In this document: positions 13,140-23,910 of the stretch, piece by piece
Layout: each line of letters starts with the position of its first letter
Position numbering within the stretch: position 1 is the first letter of the stretch
Origin: Cordylochernes scorpioides
Lineage: Eukaryota; Arthropoda; Arachnida; Pseudoscorpiones; Chernetidae
Direction of reading: 5' to 3'
Assembly: GCA_030710605.1 (NCBI GenBank)
Contig: CP092877.1
Location: 70,515,662-70,579,661, forward strand
DNA length: 64,000 nucleotides
The notes under the pieces: generated by a model
Told to the model about the DNA's origin: nothing
What the model saw: the letters and a program-made list of their open reading frames with translations, nothing else
Databases searched by the model: none
Position numbers and translations under genes: made by a program

Positions 13140-13285
13140 AAATTCTAAACTATTATAGACGCGTATGCTTCTTTTGGTTCCATTGCAGTAAGGGCAGCAG
13201 AAATTGTTTAATTTGTAAAATAATCACAGGCGTCTATACTAGTTTAGAATTTTCATAACAGATGGCGCGCTAATGCATCATAATA
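13140..13285 (-). mobile_element. MITE B deletion derivative with inverted ends
   Basis: gaaaattctaaactattatagacgcg and its inverted partner cgtctatactagtttagaattttc bracket cattgcagtaagggcagcag from the family core. The right side is the family end taacagatggcgcgctaatgcatca. Confidence 0.7.
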
Positions 13286-13324
13286 TAATTGTTATATATA
13301 TATATATGTAATATTGTTGCAAAT

Positions 13325-13680
13325 GTGATCCTGCCGACGTATGGATAAGCTGGCAGTCGTGTACGTGAGGCGAGTGTTGATGTTCTTCCCACACGCGGAC
13401 AACAAGAAGCAGAGGCAGGGCTAGATGTTAACACCGAGAGTGATCGGGGACAGCCCACGGGACAGAGGTAGAGGCCATGACACAAACTTGGATGCCTATC
13501 ACCGAGACATGGAGAGCCAGACTGAAGCGGCCTGCCGAGAAACACACCCTAGAACATCTGCTGCTGACCCCCTGCCAAAACCTGTCCTGTTTACAGGGGT
13601 CGTCTAAAAAGAGTCCCTGGGGCCCCACATGGGCTGGGCGTTGCCTTTTTCATCCCCTCTGTCCCTAGCTGTCCCCAGCT
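13325..13680. other. GC-rich island of unknown nature
   Basis: Sharply different in composition from the AT-rich flanks, with frames of 60-90 codons on both strands and no recognisable product. It could be an insertion or part of a gene; nothing decides. Confidence 0.3.
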
Positions 13681-14636
13681 GACCGCTCTTTGGATATTTA
13701 TTTTGACGTCACCAATTTTAGTTTAAATACAAATAAGGGTGTACAGGTTATATTAATAAAGATATAGCATATATACAAAATATGGGGGTGGTAGTAAAAA
13801 GAAAGTGTACATTTTAATAGAAGGGTAGGATCTTATAAGGTATCGGCTCTAACTAATTGGAAGATATGTGACATATACTAAAAGTGTCATTATTATACAG
13901 TTTAAAATATACAATATATATATATATATATTAAAAATTGAGAAATCCCCAACACACATTTAAATACATTATCTATCTTGTGGATCAATATGTTATTGAT
14001 CTTAAAAATAATAATATTTCGACGAGGACTATCTTCAAAGATTCAAATTCCTTGTAAGCTCCGTGTGATTTCCGAGAAATATTGTTTATATAGAAATAAG
14101 TTGGTGTGACCAAACTATTTAGATGAATAAGTATTTCTTCATAAATAATGCTATATATTTATATATATATATATTTACTACTTTTGATTTATCTGTATAT
14201 GTATCATAAAGAATGGTATTTATGTACAAAAAGTGGTACCCCTCTCCCTCTTTATAAATTCATTAAAACAATGCATTTTAGGTGTATGTATTTTAATGGA
14301 GGTGGTTCCTAAGAGAGGTGGCTGCTCGAATAGAGATTGTCTGTATATAGAGGAACATCTATGTTGAAGGAAGAGAGAGGAAATGGTGGGAAATATGCAA
14401 ATGGGGCGATCAATCCAACGAGGCCAATGACCTGGTTGGCCAGGCCTAGTGCCCCAATGAAACATTAATGTCCCACTCACTGGAAGAAAGGGGCTGTTTT
14501 AGCCGCATGTATGTTAGTAGATAAGCTACGAGTGTGTACCACGTTTTTTATTTATAAACTTGTGAATCAAGATATTTTTAGTTAAAATGTTTATATTTGT
14601 TAAAAAAATATAGAACCATCAATAATATTCCTATTA
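13681..14636. other. AT-rich non-coding DNA
   Basis: Contains (TA)n runs at 13915-13930 and 14160-14175. No gene recognised; the minus frame at 14220-14480 has no recognisable domain. Confidence 0.5.
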
Positions 14637-14790
14637 GAGTTAAACCTGTCTATAGCGCCCCCCCCCCCCCTCTAAATAGCGCCTTCCTCTCTATAGCTCC
14701 CAATTTTAAAAAGTACGATGCGATTTACATTAAAAGTGACCTGTATATAGCACCCTGCAACTTCTCAGAATAGCACCCCTTTTGACAGTG
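14637..14790 (-). mobile_element. MITE D, copy 1
   Basis: agttaaacctgtctatagcgcc, then ctaaatagcgccttcctctc, cgatgcgatttacattaaaa and gtgacctgtatatagcaccc. The copy at 35563-35722 has the same blocks in reverse complement and intact ends. A run of 13 C sits at about 14657-14670. Confidence 0.75.
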
Positions 14791-15260
14791 TATTTATTTA
14801 GATTTTTTTTTTTAATTTTGGATTTATGTTTTTAACTTATGATAATCTCTCCATTAGTGTAGAAGAAACATATGTCGGGGGGAGAAGAGCTTCTTCATAA
14901 TAATCTTCTCCCCGGACCTGTTTCTGTTTATTGTGATCCTGATATTTTGAAAGGCAAAATTATCTTTGTGAAATGCTTGACCATTTGCAAAATCAAAATA
15001 AACCTGAAGGTGCTAATTCTGATTTTCAATATATATAATAATAATGAGAAAAACATAAATAAAATGGTCCCCTTTTATTTAATAAATACATGTCTCTTAT
15101 TTTATTTTTATATATTAAACATTTTTTTTTTAATTTCTTATGCGCTAAAATTCTTTTAGAGAGAGAGAGATAGTATATTAAATCTGAAGTAAAGATATAA
15201 TAAAAAATAATAATATATTAATAATAATATATAATATTAACAATATATAAATATAAAATA
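14791..15260. other. AT-rich low-complexity DNA
   Basis: Long A/T tracts, a short (GA)n run near 15161 and ATA-rich sequence; the plus frame 14872-15159 is hydrophobic by composition only. Confidence 0.5.
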
Positions 15261-15261
15261 A

Positions 15262-15410
15262 AAAGGATATATCCTGATGGCTTACATGAGCATTTTTGAT
15301 GGCAGAGCGCCATCTAGAGGAACAAAATAAAATAAAGGTTGATTCAGGCTTAATCCATAATATTTGCCCAACCCATTTCTTGATACAACCACAAAAATGT
15401 TGATGTAAAC
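15262..15410 (+). mobile_element. MITE C, copy 1
   Basis: atatcctgatggcttacatgagc, agcgccatctagaggaac, ggttgattcaggctta, ataatatttgcccaaccca. It matches the copies at 15545 and 30598 block for block. Contains a CTCF-like site (15307-15320) with one mismatch. Confidence 0.7.
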
Positions 15411-15544
15411 GGTGAGGAAATGTCTTTTTATTAGTAAAATCAACATCTGACAGCCTTTTCTATTTTATATTATTTTTAACATACTATGTACATATATGTG
15501 AAAAAAAAAAAGAAAAAAAAAGGTCAGGTGCTGATATTGAAAAC

Positions 15545-15680
15545 AGAAAAAGGCATATCCTGACCGCTCACATTTTAGATTTCAGAGCGCCATCTAGTGG
15601 AACAAAAATCAACTAAACGTCGGTTTAAATTATTCCGTGATATTTGGCCAACATATTTTCGTAATAAATCAAGAAAAGCC
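15545..15680 (+). mobile_element. MITE C, copy 2
   Basis: gcatatcctgaccgctcaca, agagcgccatctagtggaac, atcaactaaacgtcggtttaa, gatatttggccaacatatt. Lies about 280 bp from copy 1 in the same orientation. Confidence 0.7.
15587..15600 (-). promoter_or_regulatory. CTCF-consensus-like motif in MITE C
   Basis: On the minus strand CCACTAGATGGCGC matches every position of the commonly used CTCF consensus CCASYAGRKGGCRS. Binding is not shown. Confidence 0.45.
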
Positions 15681-15687
15681 AATCACA

Positions 15688-15720
15688 AACGCGTTTCGGG
15701 CTGTTGGCCCTCGTCAGCTT
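15688..15720 (-). ncRNA. Hammerhead ribozyme core-like motif
   Basis: On the minus strand CTGACGA is followed by a perfect helix GGGC/GCCC closing the loop CAACA, then GAAACGCG. This is the CUGANGA-stem II-GAAA layout of hammerhead ribozymes, known in Penelope-like elements and retrozymes. Stem III and the cleavage triplet were not assigned with confidence. Confidence 0.55.
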
Positions 15721-15948
15721 GGTGCATACTTATTTATTTTTATTATTATTAATGTCTTTGAGATATCTATAATTCTATAAGCCTGCTTATAGAAATTATA
15801 TTGAGGTGAATTCCATTTTATTCTCATCCATATGTCGTCGGTCCTGATCACAGGTTCGTCCACCTTTTGAGACCATTTACTGTTTCGAGGACAAGTTCTG
15901 TCCACCAACGCTCTTTCGCTATCTACCTCCCTACAAACATTTCAGAGG

Positions 15949-16157
15949 TCGAGGCTGGATTCTTGTTCCAAAATCACTTTATTAGGTACCGCTCAAAAAG
16001 AGCAACGTAGTTTATGATAATTGCAACAATGAATAATATGTGAAGGTTATTCACATATTAAACGAAATGTTAACGCGGGATTCAATCCCGGTTCATGACT
16101 GTCGGGAATCGAGGGTGTTACCTACTCGTCCACCGACTCTTTTGCTCGAGGCTGGAT
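15949..16157 (-). mobile_element. Short tRNA-derived SINE with 12-bp target-site duplication
   Basis: A 185-bp insert (15961-16145) is flanked by perfect TCGAGGCTGGAT repeats (15949-15960, 16146-16157). On the minus strand it begins with a tRNA-like head (gtcggtggacgagtaggtaa, box B ggattgaatccc) and ends in an A/T-rich tail. The head resembles that of the longer SINE at 39030. Confidence 0.75.
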
Positions 16158-16275
16158 GATATTGTCAAGTAGATCTACATACCCCTAGCCAGGAAGCTCC
16201 ATGGGACAAACATCACTGGACTCTGCTAGGGGGCGACCGCAGGGGTTCTTGGAATTCAGAAAAACACTGCCACCT

Positions 16276-16370
16276 CAACCAATAATTTATTTAACTCCCG
16301 ATGTCTCAGTGAATTCCTGTTACTCTCCCGTGGTCACTGAAACGTCAGGAGTCAAATAAATCACTGGTTG
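16276..16370. repeat. Hairpin, 37-bp arms
   Basis: caaccaataatttatttaac at the left pairs with gtcaaataaatcactggttg at the right, with gatgtctcagtga opposite tcactgaaacgtc. Likely a foldback element end. Confidence 0.7.
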
Positions 16371-18040
16371 ATGTAGCTGAATCAACTTCCAACCAACACA
16401 TGTTCTTCGGTTCTTGGACAGATAAGAAACGGTGGCCACACACACTTATTTTTATTATTATCTCGAGATAAGTTGTTTTGATATAAAAGAAATGACTCTT
16501 TTTATATAGATATCTTTTAAAATCCGCATTACGCGGATAATAAGCTTACAAGAAGTTTGAAATTTTCCTAGAAGAAGATAGGCGAACAGCCTCGTCGAAA
16601 TATTGAATTTTAATAAATATTTTGATCCAAAATATGCCATTATTTTAATAGATATATTTATATAATATTATTGGAAATCATAAAAGTAAAAATACACCCT
16701 TATAATAAATTAATCCTTTTCAAATTTACCCTTGCTTTATTTATCTCCGCGACAATATAAAGGACGACATGACACTTAGACAATGACACTTAGACAATGT
16801 CTAGCACAGTAGCACGAATCCGTCGCCAATCTCCATTTAGGATAAAACACAAAACTGTCTAACCTTTGTATTGCCAAAGTGATAAATTCCTGTTCGGTTA
16901 CGTGCACTCGTTTGTGAAGTTGGAATTTTGTGCAAAAACCGGAGTCAATTGCAACAATTAAATAATAAAAACTTTTTTTCAATGCAAGTTTAGAACATGA
17001 CTATTCGTTGCAAGACAAAAGTCAGTTTTGATTACTGCTAATAATAAACATATGACTTGTATCCCAAGATAAATAAGCTTTCATCTGCGGATCACCACCC
17101 TGCCCCCCTCCTCTACATCCCGGCTCTCCTGGCCTCACCCGGCGATGATCCCCTGGCCACCCATCCCCAGGCCCCTCCAACAGTGCAATGTATATAGTAC
17201 TTTGTATATATTCCGCTTTATGCGTCCATCGGGGCTCAAAAATCATCCATTCTGGTTAGCAGCCCCGTAAATAAAATATTTCCAGGAATAAGCCTTTAGA
17301 CTGACAACAATCAATTCCATCATGCCATTCGGAAATGGAATTTTGCATGGAGTCACATACAAACGGCAACCATCCAATTATGTCTAACTATTCTATTAGT
17401 TTATGAATTAATTAATGGAATATGCATCCCTAATTATTAGAGAGCAAGCAAAGATAAATTATTTACCGTCGAGAATTAATGGCCCAGCAGAACGGAGTGT
17501 GAGGTAAAAAAGACCAATTTCCAGGCTCCGATGTTTGTTCTAGGCATCGTTCTCTATTGGGTTTTTATCTTGATATTTGTTGGGCACAAAATGTTGAATA
17601 TTCATATCTCCACTCGGTTAATTAATTGAAATGGCCTAATTAGGGTCAATTAAATATTTAGGTTGCTGTGGTTTTCTTTCTCTCTTTTCCATCGTGATTT
17701 TCCCCTTTCGTTATATTTGATAGGAGAGATTGGCTAATTTTTTTTCGAAAATAGGTAAAAATTCTTGTCTCTCTGTTAGTATTTTCTTCTTATAGTTCAT
17801 TGTTGTTGTCCATAATTTTGTTTTTTAATATCTAAAGATTCTATTTCTCTCCATTCTCACAAATTTTTCCTTAGCAATGTGTTTTTTTTTTTACAAAATA
17901 ATACAGAAAAAATTGATCAAAACACATTTTTAAAAACTAAAATTTTCATTTTTAAATAACGACCCTGATCGATAAAAAAATGTTTGTTGTTCCCTTCCCT
18001 ACAGCTCTGAACGCATCGTCCGAGTTCTAACAAGAAACAA
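16371..18040. other. Non-coding DNA, including a GC-rich patch and a TAATTA-rich stretch
   Basis: A C-rich island lies at 17085-17185 within AT-rich DNA. At 17280-17660 there are many TAATTA/ATTAAT cores, a possible homeodomain-site cluster but expected to some extent from AT-richness. No gene recognised. Confidence 0.4.
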
Positions 18041-18110
18041 CATTATCACTACATATCCATCATATAATATAAAAATTGTATTTATTAATATCAACTTTTT
18101 AACGTGATAA

Positions 18111-18144
18111 TCCTGTTGAAGGACTGACAAGTCCGAAAGCTTGA
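18111..18144 (+). ncRNA. Hammerhead-like structured motif 3
   Basis: CCTGTTGAA, helix GGAC/GTCC around TGACAA, then GAAAGCTTGA. The box reads CUGUNGA rather than CUGANGA. Confidence 0.4.
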
Positions 18145-18740
18145 AAACAAAAAGTTGCACAAGAAACTTAACCCTGGAAGCTTTATTTATTTTATAACAT
18201 ATTCATCATCTTTATGATTATAAAAGACCCTACACCACTCAGTTACTAAACAAATTAACAAATCAGAAAACAAAATCAACGTTATTTACAAAACCATTGT
18301 AGAGCAATTGTAAATCCAATTATATAGGTGAAACCAGCAAACCACTTAAAGATTGTATAAATAAACACAAATCAGGATTAAGGAATTATAACCCACTGTC
18401 TTTCTTTGTAAATCATGCACTGAACAACAACCACACTCCTGACTTTGAAAAAAAAAACAGATATTTTATACCAGAACAATAAGTAAAAACATTGCCAATT
18501 GTTTATAAAAAGTTGCGCATCTACAGAAAATATAAATAGGAACATTGATTTACCAGATGTATACACACAATTTATATCTTCATAATGTTATATATGTTTG
18601 ATGGATCAAACTTTAATGTCTGCAATATATATGAAATTATCAATGGAAATATTTATATGAGAGTGATTGCCACAATATATTGCAAAATGTAGGCCCGTTT
18701 ATCTATGCTTTTCCCAATAAAACAAACTTCACATTCTTAA
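18145..18740. other. AT-rich non-coding DNA
   Basis: No gene or named repeat seen. Confidence 0.5.
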
Positions 18741-18744
18741 TGTG

Positions 18745-18880
18745 ATGAGAAATTTGGGAGGGCCTGGATAAAAAAAAGTGGTGGTGGAGTCTTCCAGCAG
18801 TTTCGCCTGGGATGATTCGCCACTGATGAGCCTCCCAATAATTTCTTTCATCACAGTAAGGACAGTATGTTTCTTTTTAA
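18745..18880 (-). mobile_element. MITE B, diverged copy
   Basis: gggagggcctgg, ccagcagtttcgcctggg, ccactgatgagcctcccaat and cacagtaaggacagtatg are the family core blocks on the minus strand, with internal rearrangement. Confidence 0.6.
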
Positions 18881-19011
18881 ATTTCAAAAAAATAATAATA
18901 ATAATAAAATCGACTTAATCGTTTCATTTCGTGTATTTAGATGACACGTTAATTGAATCAGAGAAGGCTCACAGATTGGAATTCCAGCAACAGGTAGACT
19001 TTTTTCTATGA

Positions 19012-19090
19012 AAAATAGACACTTCGGCCAGTTAAAGTTTTTTATTTTCTCAACGTTTCGGCAAAATCTTCGTCAGGAGAAGTAAATAAA
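19012..19090 (-). ncRNA. Hammerhead-like motif next to a foldback sequence
   Basis: On the minus strand CTCCTGACGA-agattttgcc-GAAACGTTGAG. The CUGANGA and GAAA boxes are intact but the intervening helix is weakened. It is joined to acttcggccagt...caacg, the arm of the 2948-3040 hairpin. Confidence 0.45.
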
Positions 19091-19678
19091 AATAAAGCAT
19101 TTGGCAAGGTAGACTTTCATCATTGTGTTCATTAATATATTGAATGGTTGAGATATTGAATGACTTTTTAATGAATGAAATATTAATATTAATGAGGATT
19201 ATATTGAATGAGAAAGGTTCTCTTCAAGCTACGTGTTTCCTATTGGTAAATCAATTAAAATATATATAGGTCAGTCTACTTATTAACTAAATTAAGGTAA
19301 TAAGAAAAATAAAAATCAATTTCCCGATGTTTGATAACTGCCTGGGCGAGTCTCAGGGTAGTTTAGCTCTGCATTTCCGCCTATATTATAGAATGGGAAA
19401 CAGTTAGAGATATTTATACTCGTTGCTCGATTTTGAATTGGAATCGACCATAGATACTTGTAGTTAAAGGGATTTTGAAAAATAAAAACCAAAAACATAA
19501 GGAACTATATTTTCGCAAGTTCGTCATTTCAACTATCATTGTAGGAAGCAGGATATGTAGAGCTGATAGCTAGTGCATGAAGCACAAACAAATATATAGA
19601 GATAAATGGTGTAACCTATCCCTATGGGTCAGTTTACGATGATTATTGTGGATTCAGTGGACCAAGTTTGATTAGCTG
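19091..19678. other. AT-rich non-coding DNA
   Basis: No gene recognised before the 51-bp array. Confidence 0.5.
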
Positions 19679-21413
19679 CTAGGGGACCATTGTAAAGGGA
19701 AGCCCAGGTGATGTGTGCCACAGGAAGGTCTAAGGGACTATTGTAAAGGGAAGCCCAGGCGATGTGTGCCACAGGAAGGTCTAGGGGACCATTGTAAAGG
19801 GAAGCCCAGGCGATGTGTGTCACAGGAAGGTCTAGGGGACTATTGTAAAGGGAAGCCCAGGCGATGTGTGCCACAGGAAGGTCTAGGGGACCATTCTAAA
19901 GGGAAGCCCAGGCGATGTGTGCCACAGGAAGGTCTAGGGGACCATTCTAAAGGGAAGCCCAGGCGATGTGTGCCACAGGAAGGTCTAGGGGACCATTGTA
20001 AAGGGAAGCCCAGGCGATGTGTGCCACAGGAAGGTCTAGGGGACCATTGTAAAGGGAAGCCCAGGCGATGTGTGCCACAGGAAGGTCTAGGGGACTATTG
20101 TAAAGGGAAGCCCAGGCGATGTGTGCCACAGGAAGGTCTAGGGGACTATTGTAAAGGGAAGCCCAGGCGATGTGTGCCACAGGAAGGTCTAGGGGACTAT
20201 TGTAAAGGGAAGCCCAGGCGATGTGTGCCACAGGAAGGTCTAGGGGACTATTGTAAAGGGAAGCCCAGGCGATGTGTGCCACAGGAAGGTCTAGGGGACT
20301 ATTGTAAAGGGAAGCCCAGGCGATGTGTGCCACAGGAAGGTCTAGGGGACCATTGTAAAGGGAAGCCCAGGCGATGTGTGTCACAGGAAGGTCTAGGGGA
20401 CCATTGTAAAGGGAAGCCCAGGCGATGTGTGTCACAGGAAGGTCTAGGGGACCATTCTAAAGGGAAGCCCAGGCGATGTGTGCCACAGGAAGGTCTAGGG
20501 GACCATTCTAAAGGGAAGCCCAGGCGATGTGTGCCACAGGAAGGTCTAGGGGACCATTCTAAAGGGAAGCCCAGGCGATGTGTGCCACAGGAAGGTCTAG
20601 GGGACTATTGTAAAGGGAAGCCCAGGCGATGTGTGCCACAGGAAGGTCTAGGGGACCATTCTAAAGGGAAGCCCAGGCGATGTGTGCCACAGGAAGGTCT
20701 AGGGGACCATTCTAAAGGGAAGCCCAGGCGATGTGTGCCACAGGAAGGTCTAGGGGACTATTGTAAAGGGAAGCCCAGGCGATGTGTGCCACAGGAAGGT
20801 CTAGGGGACCATTCTAAAGGGAAGCCCAGGCGATGTGTGCCACAGGAAGGTCTAGGGGACTATTGTAAAGGGAAGCCCAGGCGATGTGTGCCACAGGAAG
20901 GTCTAGGGGACTATTGTAAAGGGAAGCCCAGGCGATGTGTGCCACAGGAAGGTCTAGGGGACTATTGTAAAGGGAAGCCCAGGCGATGTGTGCCACAGGA
21001 AGGTCTAGGGGACTATTGTAAAGGGAAGCCCAGGCGATGTGTGCCACAGGAAGGTCTAGGGGACTATTGTAAAGGGAAGCCCAGGCGATGTGTGCCACAG
21101 GAAGGTCTAGGGGACCATTGTAAAGGGAAGCCCAGGCGATGTGTGTCACAGGAAGGTCTAGGGGACCATTGTAAAGGGAAGCCCAGGCGATGTGTGTCAC
21201 AGGAAGGTCTAGGGGACCATTGTAAAGGGAAGCCCAGGCGATGTGTGTCACAGGAAGGTCTAGGAGACTATTGTAAAGGGAAGCCCAGGCGATGTGTGTC
21301 ACAGGAAGGTCTAGGGGACCATTCTAAAGGGAAGCCCAGGCGATGTGTGCCACAGGAAGGTCTAGGGGACCGTTGTAAAGGGAAGCCCAGGCGATGTGTG
21401 TCACAGGAAGGTC
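19679..21413. repeat. Minisatellite, 51-bp unit, 34 copies
   Basis: The array is 1735 bp with a 51-bp unit (contains AAGGGAAGCCCAGGCGATGT). Only a few sites vary: CATTG/TATTG/CATTC and GTGTGCC/GTGTGTC. As 51 is a multiple of 3, the unit is open in several frames: plus CKGKPRRCVPQEGLGDY, minus LDLPVAHIAWASLYNGP. The common variants in the 1815-bp plus frame (19715-21529) are all amino-acid-changing (H/Y, C/S, P/S), so there is no sign of purifying selection, and its only ATGs lie inside repeats. Blocks about 867 bp apart (19947-20435 and 20814-21302) are near copies, a 17-unit duplication. I call it non-coding. Confidence 0.95.
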
Positions 21414-21540
21414 CGCCAGGTGTCGAGCCAAAATCGATCAGAATCGACCCGTTACACCCGGGTATCAATTCCCAATTTTTGACTTGGGAGCGGCGGCAAA
21501 CTTCCAACCTAGGTTCCCCGCTCTACTGACATGTTAGTAA
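21414..21540 (-). repeat. Possible tRNA-like remnant beside the array
   Basis: On the minus strand gtagagcggggaacctagg and gggaattgatacccggg resemble a box A and a box B about 55 bases apart. Weak support. Confidence 0.2.
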
Positions 21541-22250
21541 CTAACTTAGCTGGATAGGTTAATCTACCTACATATAAACAAATTAAATATTTTGAGATAT
21601 TTACCTTTATATATTCGTTAATATGTTGTTGTATTTCTCTCTTCTTTGCCTATATTAATTATGCCAAATTACATGAATATTTTCTCTAAACCCGTTTAGA
21701 TACAAATGCACTTGCAGTAGCTTCCGTTTTGCGCACGACAGTAGCTTGAAGGTTTCCCACTGTCTCAATATAAATATGTGGTTTTATTGCTGTTGATAGA
21801 GGACCTATAGAAATGGGAAGACAAATTTCTCTAATGGCTTTAACTTTGCGATAGAGAAAGCCTAAGAATGAAACAACTTGGAAAAGAATACCACACACCA
21901 GATGATAACGACACCTCAACGTGGCATCATCCATCTACAAGGTTTTCTTTAAGTAAGGGAATTTAAGAGAGAGGCCGGCTTTCTGATTCTTTGGAGGAAA
22001 ATTTGTCGCTGTTGAAAGAATATCCTAGACTCTACACAGTCCGTTTGTTTATATTTTCCTATTACTGTTGTTTAGATTTACACGTGTTTACAATTGACGA
22101 AACTTGATAAAAACTATTTAAAATTCTTTCATAGGTATCGATACTTTTACAATATATCGACGCGCTTAAACCTCCCAAAAGCAAGAACATTCAACATATA
22201 AAACTCTGGCATGAACTTGCAATAAGCTATATTATTGAGCCAAGCCCCTT
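21541..22250. other. AT-rich non-coding DNA
   Basis: No gene recognised; the minus frame 21686-21934 has no recognisable domain. Confidence 0.5.
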
Positions 22251-22253
22251 CCA

Positions 22254-22340
22254 CTATATTTTATCATTGCAGTAAGGGCAGTTGGGAATTGTTTCTTTTC
22301 AAAAAAGTAAACACGTTCACGTATGAATAGTTTATAATTC
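22254..22340 (-). mobile_element. MITE B fragment
   Basis: atcattgcagtaagggcag, attgtttcttttcaaaaa, then cgttcacgtatgaatagttt, in the family order on the minus strand. Confidence 0.55.
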
Positions 22341-23460
22341 TGAATCTTAATTATGAAAAAGAGAGACTATCTTTCAATGAATTTTAATATATATCTATAT
22401 TTGTACCCTTATTGTAACCTTATTGAAATATCTCAGAGATTATAATCTATTCATATGGTATTGTGTGTGTGTGAGAAATTAAGAATTGAATTTAATTCAT
22501 TGCTACATTGCGTTGTGTATACCCCACGCAGATTCTAGCAGAAAACATAAAATTAGTATCAAAAATCGAAAAATCTCTCCGAAGAAAATCGGCGTTGGAT
22601 ATTTCAATGTATCATCAATATGTATATAGGGAGTATATTTTATTCGAGCTCATATTTCATTGGCGATGTATGCAATAAACAAAGCAGTGAATACGGACCA
22701 TCCAAGTTGAAGAAAACCTTCCAAATTACTGCTGCGTCTCACAAGTATTTCTTTGAAATAAAATTTGCATAACTTGCCGCCAACCCCTTCTAAGATTTGA
22801 CGCTGAGAGTAATCAATATCGATTTGCCATCAATCACTCGCTATCGAGACTGTTGATGGCGTTTTGGCCCTGCGACCGCGTGCAAAGAAAGGGGGGGAAA
22901 AAACCTGCTGTAAAATCACAGAAGGGTGAAGTCATTTCTCGCCGCAACACAGCGCTGACCACCGGGGCGAATAAAATGGCATCAGATCAATAATAAAGTA
23001 ATCCTTTGCGATATCACTCCTGGAAGAACAAACTAAATTAAGTAAATATTTGAACTTTAGGATTCGCTCCTGACAATACGATTGTATTTGCTCTGTTCTG
23101 TTCCTTCGTCTCGAATGTAAATACTCGAATAAATATAGGACTTCGGGCTTTTTTTTTTGGCGAGTGACTTTTCTCTGACGTGAATAATTTATTTGCTCTT
23201 CCTTGTTCCAAATCAAATTATTTATTATCCGGGGGAACACTAAATTGGAACGTGTTTTAATTTTTAAATTTATCTTTAACATCCTTTTTTTGAAATTCAT
23301 TCAACCAAATTCCCTATTTAAAATTTGCGTCAAGAGCTGTTTTATATGTAAATTGGGGAATTTTAAAACTACATACCTTACAAATACAATGTCAGAAATT
23401 TACATCGTGTTTATGTAAAATTTAGCACACACATCTGATACACACATTCTATATATAGAT
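22341..23460. other. AT-rich non-coding DNA
   Basis: No gene recognised; the Lys/Arg-rich minus frame 22932-23300 reflects base composition. Confidence 0.5.
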
Positions 23461-23463
23461 ATA

Positions 23464-23660
23464 AAGAGAAAGGAATATCCTTATTGTGCAAATAAAGGTT
23501 GCTGATGGATTGTGGAATAAATATCAATTGACCGTTAATTTTTATTTTTCTAAATTTGACCAGATACATTTTATTGATTGATCAAGAAAAGCTTTTTTAC
23601 GATTTATTTTAGAATTTATTCCGATAGATGGCGTAAAATAAACTTTTATTTACACGATCA
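23464..23660 (+). mobile_element. MITE C, diverged foldback copy
   Basis: aggttgctgatgga, ggaataaatatcaattgacc, ttgattgatcaag, then tttattccgatagatggcg. The layout matches the palindrome at 42808-43066, with decayed pairing. Confidence 0.5.
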
Positions 23661-23743
23661 TGAGATTTATTCACCTGATCCCAGTACAATTTCACTTTTG
23701 TACTATTTTATACATAAATATATGTGATATAGAGTATGTCATA

Positions 23744-23909
23744 TATAGTAGAACCTCCCTGTAAAGGACAACCCCTAATTGCATAGCCAAAGTGTCCTTT
23801 AGGGAGAGGTGTCCTCTTACCGGAGAGTGTAAAAATAGTAAAAATGGTAATTTTGCAAATGAAAACTGTCCTCTAGCGGGAGTTTCCTCTCATGGAGGTT
23901 CTACTGTAA
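23744..23909. mobile_element. MITE D-like element abutting the mariner
   Basis: tagtagaacctccctg at the left and catggaggttctactgta at the right are inverted terminal repeats, enclosing repeated gtcct/cctct blocks. The mariner begins at its right end. Confidence 0.7.
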
Positions 23910-23910
23910 A

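Noticed and set aside
19947..20435. 162-residue minus-strand proteins within the 51-bp array (also 20814-21302)
   Set aside because: Shadow frames of the minisatellite; the two are alike because of the 867-bp internal duplication.
19679..21413. CRISPR array
   Set aside because: Units are contiguous 51-mers without unique spacers, and the setting is an animal genome.
19715..21529. 604-residue repeat protein (plus strand)
   Set aside because: The frame exists because the 51-bp unit is a multiple of three and lacks stops. Common variants are all amino-acid-changing, other frames are equally open, and there is no promoter or unique coding sequence outside the array.
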